Source: Leifsonia sp. ALI-44-B (GTDB taxonomy: Bacteria > Actinomycetota > Actinomycetes > Actinomycetales > Microbacteriaceae). From it: a DNA stretch of 64,000 nt. The stretch covers positions 992,001-1,056,000 of the forward strand of contig NZ_MTQL01000007.1 of the NCBI RefSeq assembly GCF_001984125.1, in the 5' to 3' direction. The position numbers and the translations under genes are program-made. Below the pieces are notes generated by a model. The model saw only the letters and a program-made list of their open reading frames with translations. It had not been told where the DNA came from and did not search any database. Of this stretch, positions 25,653-33,410 are shown piece after piece. Position 1 is the stretch's first letter; each line of letters starts with the position of its first letter.

Positions 25653-26066
25653 TCACGCTCTGGCCGGGTGAGGCCCGCGAGCGAGTTTGAGAGAGGAGTT
25701 CACGAACACGGCGGCAGCGACAAACAAGATGCCGCAACACAACCAGGCGATGGCCGGCGCTACGGGCTCAGGGCGCTGGGTAATCAACCCGACTCCGACA
25801 AATACGAGATATGCCGCGGCCACGTAACCCGCGAGGGGTTTCTCGGTCATGCGCCAAGCGGGCCGACGGCTCCGGACATCCTCGCTGGGCCCGCGGAAGG
25901 TTCGTGAGCAGAAGCTGACGAGCAGCACGACCAAGGCGGTCATCACGAGCGAACCCTCGTTGTAGCCGCTGACTGATACTGCGAGAAACCCGATCGCTGG
26001 GAAGAGGACTCCGCATGCGACGACGAGTCCGATTTTCGCGGACGGCGATGAAATCCTGATTGACAT
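25653..26066 (-). CDS. Small four-span membrane protein, function unknown
   Basis: 137-residue protein with four predicted spans (about residues 11-30, 38-53, 80-96, 105-123) and a basic C-terminus. It has no recognisable domain. The start is secure: AGGAGG lies eight bases before ATG 26066. The 220-base region upstream holds five GAGTAG-type motifs at helically phased spacing, so expression is probably regulated by an activator. The next upstream gene is DedA on the same strand. Confidence 0.72.
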   Translation of the reverse strand: MSIRISSPSAKIGLVVACGVLFPAIGFLAVSVSGYNEGSLVMTALVVLLVSFCSRTFRGPSEDVRSRRPAWRMTEKPLAGYVAAAYLVFVGVGLITQRPEPVAPAIAWLCCGILFVAAAVFVNSSLKLARGPHPARA

Positions 26067-26141
26067 GGGTTGTTCCTCCTACTGCCTGGGGATCAGTGAA
26101 CTAGAGGGCGGTGGGCCCACACAATGGCTCGGCGACAGGTT

Positions 26142-26266
26142 GAGTAGCGCGATCGAAAAGTTGAGTAGATGGGCGCGGATGTGAGTGTCGGATTGCCCTT
26201 TCCGGAGTAGCGGAAGCGCCTACACGGGCAAGAAAGAAGCACGGATGAGTACCGCCTCCTGAGTAG
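26142..26266 (-). promoter_or_regulatory. Five phased CTACTC direct repeats upstream of the four-span membrane gene
   Basis: The motif GAGTAG (CTACTC on the coding strand; one copy is GAGTAC) begins at 26142, 26163, 26205, 26247 and 26261. The first four are 21, 42 and 42 bases apart, that is two or four helical turns, so they lie on one face. The first two copies extend to CTACTCAAC. The array lies 75-200 bases upstream of ATG 26066, as expected of activator sites. Confidence 0.55.
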
Positions 26267-26286
26267 CCGAAAAGGGGAGGGAGCGG

Positions 26287-26892
26287 TCAGCTGCCGCTCG
26301 ATGATTCGCGGCGGCGGGTGCGGAGTTTGAGGAGGAGGTCGACGGCGAGGCCGAGGGCGATCGCGACGACGATGGAAACGAGGACGGCGACGACGGGGCC
26401 GCCCGGCACGAGGAGCCCGACGACGGCGCCCACGACGCTCTGGTAGGCGGCCCAGGCGCTCGCCGCGATGGCCGCGACGCCGAGGTAGCGGGCGGGGGAG
26501 AGGCCAGAGGCTCCGGCGGTGAGGTTGACCGCCAGGCGGGCGAAGGGGATGAAGCGGGCTGTGAAGACCACGACGGCCGTGTTGCCGTGCAGGCGGCCCC
26601 GGGCCCAGGTGAACGCGGATTGAACGCGGCGCCCGCGCATCCAGGCCCAGCGGTCGAGGCCGACGTGGCGCCCGATGAGGAAACAGGCGGCATCGCCCAG
26701 GAAGGCGGCGAGGGCGGCGACCAGGATGACGGCGAGAACGGGTGGTGTGCCCGTCGACGCGCCGAGGGCGGCGGCCGCCGTGACGACGGTTTCGCCCGGC
26801 AGGATGACGAGGAACGCGTCGCCCAGCACGAGGACGAACAGCGCGGCGAGAAGCCAGGGGCTGCCGGCGAGTGCGTTGATCACGTCGTCCAC
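26287..26892 (-). CDS. DedA-family membrane protein
   Basis: 201-residue membrane protein of the DedA/SNARE-associated superfamily, members of which act in lipid scrambling (undecaprenyl-phosphate or phospholipid recycling). It shows the ILPGETVVTAAAALG loop with Glu, GDAACFLIGRHVG, and the FTARFIPFARLAVNLTAGASGLSPARY segment with the two conserved Arg and the Pro of the re-entrant region. The start is GTG 26892. The C-terminus is Arg/Ser-rich. It is divergent from the glycosyltransferase-hydrolase gene, with 152 bases between. Confidence 0.88.
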   Translation of the reverse strand: MDDVINALAGSPWLLAALFVLVLGDAFLVILPGETVVTAAAALGASTGTPPVLAVILVAALAAFLGDAACFLIGRHVGLDRWAWMRGRRVQSAFTWARGRLHGNTAVVVFTARFIPFARLAVNLTAGASGLSPARYLGVAAIAASAWAAYQSVVGAVVGLLVPGGPVVAVLVSIVVAIALGLAVDLLLKLRTRRRESSSGS

Positions 26893-27044
26893 GCCCGCCA
26901 GGCTGCCACGTCGCGGTGAACGTGGATAGAACGGCGGACGACGGGGAGAACCGCGGGTGACCCGTCGTCGTGCATTCGGTGAACAGCCGACGAAGAATGG
27001 CGTGATCCGGCCCCAAAACGGGTGGGGGAGAGCATCCTGAAGAC

Positions 27045-29153
27045 ATGAAGGTCGCGCTGATCGCCGAGTCTTTCCTCCCCCACATGAACGGGGTCACCAA
27101 CTCCGTTCTGCAAGTTCTCGCCCACCTCGCCGCCGACGGACACGAAACCCTGGTGATCGCGCCCGAGACCCCCGCGCGGCTGACGCCCGGAGCGTCTGAG
27201 CAGTCGAAACGGTCTGCAACCGGGCGAGCGGCTCGTGGCGTGCTCGAGCCGACCGACCTGAGCGCACTGCAAGACCCAATGCCTCTGCCGCGCCCGGCAT
27301 CCGGCATGGCCGAGTCGCTCGCCGCGCACACGCGCCTGTTGCGCTCGCTGCCGCTGCCCTCCTATCCGCAGGTGCGCGTGGTGTTCGCCACGACGGCGCG
27401 CCTCACGGGCATCCTGCGCGAGTTCGCGCCCGACGTGGTGCACCTGGCGTCGCCATTCGTCCTCGGCTGGCAGGGCGTGTGTGCGGCCGACGCGCTGCGC
27501 ATCCCGACCGTCGCCATCTATCAGACCGATGTCGTGGCCTACACAGCCAAATACGGGATGCCGCAGGCCACCACGTTCGCGGCCGGCCACGTCACGCGCC
27601 TCCACCGACGAGCAACCCTCACATTGGCCCCGTCCTCCTCGTCGATCGCGCAACTCGAGTCGCTGGGCGTCGACCGCCTGCGCCGCTGGGGCCGCGGGGT
27701 CGACGCCGAACGGTTCCGGCCCGAGCGCCGCAGCGACGCCTGGCGCGAGCGCGTCGCCCCCGGCGAACTCATTGTCGGCTACGTGGGCCGGCTCGCCCCT
27801 GAGAAACAGGTCGAGGATCTGCGCGCGCTCGCCGACCTGCCGGGAGCCCGCCTCGTCGTCGTGGGCGATGGCCCCGCGCGAGCGGCCCTGCAGCGCCTCA
27901 TGCCGAACGCCGTCTTCCTCGGGCACCTGTCGGGCGACGCGCTCGGCGAGGCCGTGGCCAGTTTCGACGTGTTCGTGCACCCGGGCGAGAGCGAGACGTT
28001 CGGGCAGACCATCCAGGAGGCGCTTTCGAGCGGGGTTCCCGTCGTGGCGACGGGTCGCGGCGGTCCCATCGACCTCGTGCGATCGAGCGTGGACGGTTGG
28101 CTCTACCGCCCCGGAGATCTCACCGATCTGTGCGCCCGCGTGGCCGACCTGCTGGGCGATGCGGCCAAGCGTCGGGCCTTCGCTGCGGCCGCTCGCGAGA
28201 GCGTGCGCGAACGCACGTGGCAGGCCCTGACCCGTCAATTGGTGGCGCACTACGAGGAGGCGCGCCTGCTGCGGCCCATCGACGACGCGTTGCTCGCCCG
28301 CGCATCCACCCGCCCCTCGGCGCCCGCCACCCGATCGGATGCCGCAGCCCCACCCCGCTGGTCGCGCTTCGTGGCTCTCGGCGACTCGTTGACCGAGGGC
28401 CTGTGCGACACCTCGCGCATGCCGGCCGGAACCTATCGCGGCTGGGCCGACCGGCTCGCGCAACTGCTCGCGAACACCGCCGCGGGTCCCTTCCGTTACG
28501 CCAACCTGGCGGTGCGCAGTCGGGGCATCCGCGACCTGCTCGAGGAGCAGCTGCCCGCGGCGCTGACGCTCAAACCCGACCTCGTCTCGGTGTTTATGGG
28601 GTCGAACGACCTCGTGTCACCCGCCGCCGACCCGGTGCGGCTCGCGGCCGATATCGCTGCGGCCGTCACGCGCCTGCGCGAGGCGGGCTGCGACGTCTTG
28701 CTCGTGACACCCTTCTTGCCGCGCCGCCGTGCCGCGCGCCTGCTCGCCCCGCGGTTCGCGGCCTTTAACTCCGAGCTGCGGCGCATCGCGGCCGAGACAG
28801 GCGCCATCCTGCTCGACGTCGAATCGCATCCGGCCATCGGCGCCATCGATCTGTGGGCGGATGATCGCGTGCACCTGCGCTCGAGCGGGCACCGTTTCTT
28901 GGCCTACCGCGCCGCCGAGATGTTGGGCGTGCCCGACGCCGAGGCGCTCGGCGGCCTAGATGCGGCCCTGCACGCCGACGACGAGGAGCCGCCGGTCGGC
29001 ACGTGGTTCTCGCGCGATGTCGCGCCCTGGGCCCTGCGGCGCCTGCGCGGCCGCACGGCGGGCGACGGGTTGTCGGCCAAACACACCGACTACGTCATCC
29101 TGCCGACGAAGGATGGCCGGTCGCGCATCGCCTCTGAGCGCAGCGACGTTTAG
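27045..29153 (+). CDS. Fusion of a GT4 glycosyltransferase and an SGNH/GDSL hydrolase
   Basis: 702-residue two-domain protein. Residues 1-410 are a GT-B glycosyltransferase of family 4: MKVALIAESFLPHMNGVTNSVLQV, donor-binding YVGRLAPEKQVEDLRAL, and HPGESETFGQTIQEALSSGVPVVATGRGGPIDLV with the E-x7-E motif. It resembles the actinobacterial mannosyltransferases of the MgtA/PimB group. Residues 440-640 are an SGNH hydrolase: block I GDSLTEG with Ser448, the block III GSND motif, and the catalytic pair in DDRVHLRSSGH. A linker rich in Pro and Ala joins them. The frame is continuous. One chain may add a sugar and remove an acyl group from the same envelope glycolipid (inference). Confidence 0.87.
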   Translation: MKVALIAESFLPHMNGVTNSVLQVLAHLAADGHETLVIAPETPARLTPGASEQSKRSATGRAARGVLEPTDLSALQDPMPLPRPASGMAESLAAHTRLLRSLPLPSYPQVRVVFATTARLTGILREFAPDVVHLASPFVLGWQGVCAADALRIPTVAIYQTDVVAYTAKYGMPQATTFAAGHVTRLHRRATLTLAPSSSSIAQLESLGVDRLRRWGRGVDAERFRPERRSDAWRERVAPGELIVGYVGRLAPEKQVEDLRALADLPGARLVVVGDGPARAALQRLMPNAVFLGHLSGDALGEAVASFDVFVHPGESETFGQTIQEALSSGVPVVATGRGGPIDLVRSSVDGWLYRPGDLTDLCARVADLLGDAAKRRAFAAAARESVRERTWQALTRQLVAHYEEARLLRPIDDALLARASTRPSAPATRSDAAAPPRWSRFVALGDSLTEGLCDTSRMPAGTYRGWADRLAQLLANTAAGPFRYANLAVRSRGIRDLLEEQLPAALTLKPDLVSVFMGSNDLVSPAADPVRLAADIAAAVTRLREAGCDVLLVTPFLPRRRAARLLAPRFAAFNSELRRIAAETGAILLDVESHPAIGAIDLWADDRVHLRSSGHRFLAYRAAEMLGVPDAEALGGLDAALHADDEEPPVGTWFSRDVAPWALRRLRGRTAGDGLSAKHTDYVILPTKDGRSRIASERSDV

Positions 29154-29172
29154 GCCGCCAGACCCGAAGCCC

Positions 29173-29751
29173 TCAGCCGCCGACCGACGACCCTCCGCCG
29201 ACGGCCGAGCCGAAGCCCGACTTGCCCGACGACCCGAAGCCGCCCTTGAGCGGCGCGCGCTGGCCGGTGGTCGCACCGGCGGGCGCGGGGGTGACGACAT
29301 CCGATTGCAGTTTCGAACCCGGCGCCGCGAAACCACCCGACGGCACGTTGGCCCACCCGGCGACGGCGGGTGAGTTCCACCGCGAACCCGCGAACAGGAT
29401 GGGGCCGAGCCACAGGTGGCTGTAGTGGCCTTGCGGGTAGGCATCCGAGGATTCGCACAGGTCTTCGGGGCTGTCGGCGATGGTCTCGCCCTGGCTCTCG
29501 AGCTGCTGGATCTGCGCCGTCACATCGGCGATGCACGCCTCCTTCGAGTCGTACATGGGCCGCTCGGCGTTCTCGGGCATGACGTACTTCTCGCCGTCGG
29601 CGCCCTCCAGCACGATGCCCTCTTCGGTGGGCGCGCAGCCCGACAGCGCGAGCACGGCGCCCGCGATCGACACGACGGCGACCCCGCGTTGGGCCCGCTC
29701 GGTGCGCGCGATTCCCGACAACGACGGCCCGGATGACGGAACCGATCTCAT
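29173..29751 (-). CDS. Putative lipoprotein, YgiB-like (DUF1190)
   Basis: 192-residue exported protein. A hydrophobic segment ends in the lipobox LSGC (Cys39 by ATG 29751). A domain with PMYDSKEACIADV and DLCESSDAYPQGHYSHLWLGPILFAG follows, then a Gly/Ser-rich tail with repeated GFGSSGKSGFGSAVGGG. This matches the build of YgiB/DUF1190 proteins, whose genes neighbour YgiC-type ATP-grasp genes as here. The start overlaps the stop of the upstream gene by four bases (ATGA), so the pair is co-translated. The cellular role is unknown. Confidence 0.75.
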   Translation of the reverse strand: MRSVPSSGPSLSGIARTERAQRGVAVVSIAGAVLALSGCAPTEEGIVLEGADGEKYVMPENAERPMYDSKEACIADVTAQIQQLESQGETIADSPEDLCESSDAYPQGHYSHLWLGPILFAGSRWNSPAVAGWANVPSGGFAAPGSKLQSDVVTPAPAGATTGQRAPLKGGFGSSGKSGFGSAVGGGSSVGG

Positions 29752-30959
29752 GAGGTCTCCTCGATGTAGTGCGGCACGAACTCGGCCAGGTCGCCCGTGA
29801 TGGGCCCGCTCGTCTCGCGCATGTCGATGCCGGCGGGGGTCTCGCCGACGATCCAGCTGCCAATGACGGCGGTCTTGCCGGGTAGGTCCGCGAAGGCGGC
29901 GCGCTCCTGAAAAACGAACCCCTCGTCACCGTACGCGCCCGTCGCGGATGCTTCCACCCCGCCATCCGCATCGAACACCGTCACATTCGCGCCCTCGCGC
30001 CCGAGCCGTGGTTTCGAGACGTAGGAACGCCCGGCCAGGGCATCCGGCGTGGTGAAGGCGGGCAACAGGTTGGGATGGTCGGGGAACAGCTCCCACAGCA
30101 CCACGAGCAGCTGCTTGTTGCTGAGCAAGAGTTTCCAGGCGGGCTCGACCCATTGCGTCGTGCCGCGGCTGACGGTGAGGAATCCTCCGAATTGCTCGGT
30201 GATCATCCACTCCCACGGGTAGAGCTTGAAGATCTGCTTGACGGGAACGTCGTCGCCGTCGAGGAAGCGTTGGCTGTCGACATCCCAGCGCAGATCCTCC
30301 ATGAAGACGAGCTTGGGTTCGAAACCGGCGGCCTTCACGGTCTCGGCCATATAGGCGACCGTGTCGAAGTCTTCGACGATGAGCGCGCCGTCGCCCGAGT
30401 CGTGCAGCGAGGCCAGGTGCAGGAGCGCGCCCGGCGCCAGGCCCCAGCGCGCCTGCCGCACGTGCTCCCACTGTTCGATGAGCAGCTCGTGCAGACCGTT
30501 GAACTGGTCGGTGCCAGCCGGAAGCTGCCCCGCGGCCTTCAGGTCGTCGAGCCACTGCCATTGCGCAGCGGCGCTCTCGACGAGGGATGTCGGGGTGTCG
30601 GCGTTGAATTCGAGCAGCTTCACTCCGCTCGCGCCGTCATAGGCCAGGTCGAAGCGCCCGTAGACGGTGGGGTCGTCATCGTCCCACGAGGCGCGCACGA
30701 GCTCGTGATAGCGGCCCGGGATGCCGAACTCGTCGAAGCGGCCCTGCCGGACGATGTGCTCGACGGCATCCATGCAGCGGTCGAAGAGCTCCTTCGTGGC
30801 GCTCTCGAGCAGCTCGATCTCGGGCATGGTGAAGGCGTAGGCCGCCGTCTCGTTCCAATACGGCCGGCCGCCCTCCGATTCGAGGTCGTAGAAACTGAAG
30901 CCCACCTCGTCGCAGCGTTCACGCCACGCGGGTCGGGGCGTCTGAGGAATTCGCCGCAT
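29748..30959 (-). CDS. Glutathionylspermidine synthase-family ATP-grasp protein (YgiC-like)
   Basis: 403-residue ATP-grasp ligase related to the synthetase half of GspS. Recognisable stretches are EGGRPYWNETAAYAFT, LLEFNADTPTSLVESAAAQWQWL, EPAWKLLLSNKQLLVVLWELFPDHPNLLPAF, and the ATP-grasp KPRLGREGANV with QERAAFADLPG near the end. It would join a carboxylate to an amine with ATP; actinobacteria usually lack glutathionylspermidine, so the real substrate is probably different. It precedes, and is coupled to, the YgiB-like lipoprotein gene. Confidence 0.87.
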   Translation of the reverse strand: MRRIPQTPRPAWRERCDEVGFSFYDLESEGGRPYWNETAAYAFTMPEIELLESATKELFDRCMDAVEHIVRQGRFDEFGIPGRYHELVRASWDDDDPTVYGRFDLAYDGASGVKLLEFNADTPTSLVESAAAQWQWLDDLKAAGQLPAGTDQFNGLHELLIEQWEHVRQARWGLAPGALLHLASLHDSGDGALIVEDFDTVAYMAETVKAAGFEPKLVFMEDLRWDVDSQRFLDGDDVPVKQIFKLYPWEWMITEQFGGFLTVSRGTTQWVEPAWKLLLSNKQLLVVLWELFPDHPNLLPAFTTPDALAGRSYVSKPRLGREGANVTVFDADGGVEASATGAYGDEGFVFQERAAFADLPGKTAVIGSWIVGETPAGIDMRETSGPITGDLAEFVPHYIEETS

Positions 30960-31029
30960 AGCCGCCGATTCTACGTCGCGCGGGTGACCGGCGGCTGCGT
31001 CCTCCGCGGGAACGCACGGCTGCCGTCCG

Positions 31030-32328
31030 TCAGCGCGGCCCCGCGTCGGCCGAGCCGAGCCCCGACGTCTCGCCGTCGGCCGCCGACGAGGGCTTCCTCG
31101 GCGCCGGCGCCTTGCGCTTCTTCAACTTCAACGCCTGCGCCTCGACGAAGTAGTACGTGAGCGCCGACAACCCGATCGTCACGACGAACACGATTGCCAG
31201 GTTGCCGAAGAACCCGGGCAACGTGTCGGGCAGTGCCAGTTCGTGCACCTGCATGAACCGGATGACGGGCAGATGCCACAGGTAGATGCTGAACGACACG
31301 AGGCCGAACCATCCGAGCCCGCGCGAACTGAACAGACGCCCCGCCCACCCCGGATGCCCCGCCGACCGCGGTGTCGCCGCCAACAGCAGCACCGCGCCCG
31401 ACGCGATCGCCACGAGGCTCGAGGAGAACGGCCCCGTCATATCGGTCGTCGCGAGCACGAGTGCGCCGACACCCACGAGTGCCGCGGCCCAGCGCCAGCG
31501 GTTGAGGCGCTTGAGCGAGATGCGCCCCGATTCGGCATAGATGAAGATGATGGCGGCGATCATGCCGTAGGCGAAGAGATCGCCGTGCACGAGGATGCTG
31601 CGGGCCACGACGGTCGTCCGATTGGCACCCCACTCGAAGCTGAGCTTCTCGGAGCCATCCATGCCGACCTCGCTCGATAGCATCCACACTTTGCCGGCGA
31701 TGCCCAGCACGGCGAAGAATGCGGCCGGCAGGATGCTGCCCACCAACGGGTGCACGAAGCGCCGCGCCAACCAGGCGGCGCCGAACGCGAGCAGCGGCAT
31801 GAGCACGTAGAAGGCGACCTCGACGCCGAGGGTCCAGGCGACCTCGAGCCCCGAGCGCACCGTGCGGGGGAAGTAGCCCTGAAGCAACACGGCGTTCAGC
31901 AGGGTGTCGCCCGCGTCGAGCCGCCCGAACTCGGCGCTCTGGCCGTCGACCGGGCGGGGCAGATAGGCCACCTGCAGCACGATGCTCGAGAACAGCAGCA
32001 CCACGATGTAGGCCGGGAAGATGCGGATGACGCGGTTGAGCAGGTAGCGGGCGGTGCCGAAGTGTTCGCGCCCGTCGAGCAGCGCCGCCACGAACGGGCG
32101 GAACAGGAGGAAGCCCGACAGGGTGAAGAAGAGCGTGAGGCCGTGGCTGAGGAACGACACCTCGCCGAGCGGCCACACGTCGGCGCTCGACCGGTTGAGG
32201 TTGCGCTGCACGTGGTAGACGAGCACGGCCAGGGCGGCCAGACCGCGCAGGCCCTCGATGCCGGTCAGCCGGCGCGCCCACTCGGGGCGGCCGCCGGCTG
32301 GCCTCGGCACCTGCGTGTCGGTCGTCAC
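31030..32328 (-). CDS. Acyltransferase 3 family membrane protein (OafA/YrhL type)
   Basis: 432-residue integral-membrane acyltransferase that would O-acylate a surface sugar or other exported molecule. The motif RLTGIEGLRGLAALAVLVYHV contains the conserved Arg and the catalytic-type His of the family; SHGLTLFFTLSGFLLFRPF and RYLLNRVIRIFPAYIVV follow, and about ten spans are visible. The C-terminus is cytoplasmic and rich in Lys, Ala and Pro. The GTG start at 32328 lies 19 bases after the purQ stop, so it may be the third gene of the purS-purQ operon although functionally unrelated. Confidence 0.85.
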   Translation of the reverse strand: MTTDTQVPRPAGGRPEWARRLTGIEGLRGLAALAVLVYHVQRNLNRSSADVWPLGEVSFLSHGLTLFFTLSGFLLFRPFVAALLDGREHFGTARYLLNRVIRIFPAYIVVLLFSSIVLQVAYLPRPVDGQSAEFGRLDAGDTLLNAVLLQGYFPRTVRSGLEVAWTLGVEVAFYVLMPLLAFGAAWLARRFVHPLVGSILPAAFFAVLGIAGKVWMLSSEVGMDGSEKLSFEWGANRTTVVARSILVHGDLFAYGMIAAIIFIYAESGRISLKRLNRWRWAAALVGVGALVLATTDMTGPFSSSLVAIASGAVLLLAATPRSAGHPGWAGRLFSSRGLGWFGLVSFSIYLWHLPVIRFMQVHELALPDTLPGFFGNLAIVFVVTIGLSALTYYFVEAQALKLKKRKAPAPRKPSSAADGETSGLGSADAGPR

Positions 32329-32347
32329 GCGGTTGATCCGGTGAGGG

Positions 32348-33043
32348 CTAAACCGTCTGCAGCGCGCGAATGGCGCTCATGAAGAAGCGCAGGCCGTCGA
32401 TGCCGGAACGCATGGCCAGCGTGGTGTCGGGCCCGAAACCGGCCTCGATGGCGTGCTCGGGGTGCGGCATGAGGCCCACCACGTTGCCGCGCTCGTTGGT
32501 GATGCCCGCGATATCGCGCAGCGAACCGTTGGGGTTGATGCCGCTGTAGCGGAACACGACGCGCCCTTCGCCCTCGAGGCGGTCGAGCTCGGTCTGCGAA
32601 GCGATGAAGCCGCCCTCGGCGTTCTTCAGTGGGATGACGATCTCTTCGCCCTGCTCGAAGTCCGTCGTCCAGGCGGTGTCGGCGTTCTCCACGACGATGG
32701 TCTGGTCGCGGCGGATGAACGAGCCGTGGTCGTTGCGGATGAGGCCGCCGGGCAACAGGTGCGCCTCGGTGAGCATCTGGAAGCCGTTGCAGATGCCGAG
32801 CACGGGCACGCCACGCTCGGCGGCGTCGATGACCTCGGACATGATGGGCGCGTGCGAGGCGATGGCGCCGGCGCGCAAGTAATCGCCGTAGCTGAAACCG
32901 CCGGGCAGCACGATGGCGTCGACGTTTTGCAGGTCGTGGTCGCCGTGCCAGAGCGCGACGGGTTCGGCGCCGGCCATGCGCACCGCGCGCTGGGCGTCGC
33001 GGTCGTCGAGCGAGCCGGGGAAGGTGATGACACCGATACGCAT
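32348..33043 (-). CDS. purQ: Phosphoribosylformylglycinamidine synthase, glutaminase subunit
   Basis: 231-residue class I glutamine amidotransferase that supplies ammonia to PurL. Nucleophile Cys85 lies in [11 protein letters not shown]; the His/Glu pair is in LMPHPEHA near residue 195. [14 protein letters not shown] at the N-terminus and [15 protein letters not shown] are family signatures. The start MRIGVI lies four bases after the purS stop. The partner purL is about 8 kb away on the same strand. Confidence 0.97.
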   Translation of the reverse strand: MRIGVITFPGSLDDRDAQRAVRMAGAEPVALWHGDHDLQNVDAIVLPGGFSYGDYLRAGAIASHAPIMSEVIDAAERGVPVLGICNGFQMLTEAHLLPGGLIRNDHGSFIRRDQTIVVENADTAWTTDFEQGEEIVIPLKNAEGGFIASQTELDRLEGEGRVVFRYSGINPNGSLRDIAGITNERGNVVGLMPHPEHAIEAGFGPDTTLAMRSGIDGLRFFMSAIRALQTV

Positions 33044-33047
33044 GGGG

Positions 33048-33323
33048 TCAGGCTCCCGCGGGTGCTACGACGGCATCTTCGGCCACGTAGATCTTCACCA
33101 CGTCTTCGATCACCTGGTTGCTGAACATGTCGTCGGCCAGGGCGCGCACCTCGGCGAGCGTGGCCTCGGTCACCTCGCCCTCGACGGTGAGTTCGAAACG
33201 CTTGCCGATGCGCACACCGGTGAACTCGTTCTTGCCGAGCCGGTGCAGTGCGCCGGCGACGGCTTTTCCTTGCGGGTCGAGCAGTTCGGCCTTGGGCATG
33301 ACCTCGACGACGATTGTGGGCAC
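33048..33323 (-). CDS. purS: Phosphoribosylformylglycinamidine synthase, PurS subunit
   Basis: 91-residue small subunit that bridges PurL and PurQ. It shows [22 protein letters not shown], with the KxxxLDPQG motif of the family, and [12 protein letters not shown]. The GTG start at 33323 has GGGAG six bases upstream. It is the first gene of purS-purQ. Confidence 0.95.
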   Translation of the reverse strand: MPTIVVEVMPKAELLDPQGKAVAGALHRLGKNEFTGVRIGKRFELTVEGEVTEATLAEVRALADDMFSNQVIEDVVKIYVAEDAVVAPAGA

Positions 33324-33410
33324 CTGTGACTCCCGGGTGTCAGGGGGATGGATGCGCCCAGTCTACCCGCTGCGCCCGCGCGCGTCCGTCCCCCGTTTCG
33401 GCAGCGCGCC

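Noticed and set aside
26093-28463. Long minus-strand frames running from the gap at 26.1 kb and across the glycosyltransferase gene
   Set aside because: They are Arg/Pro-rich shadows of the DedA and glycosyltransferase-SGNH genes and lack start signals.
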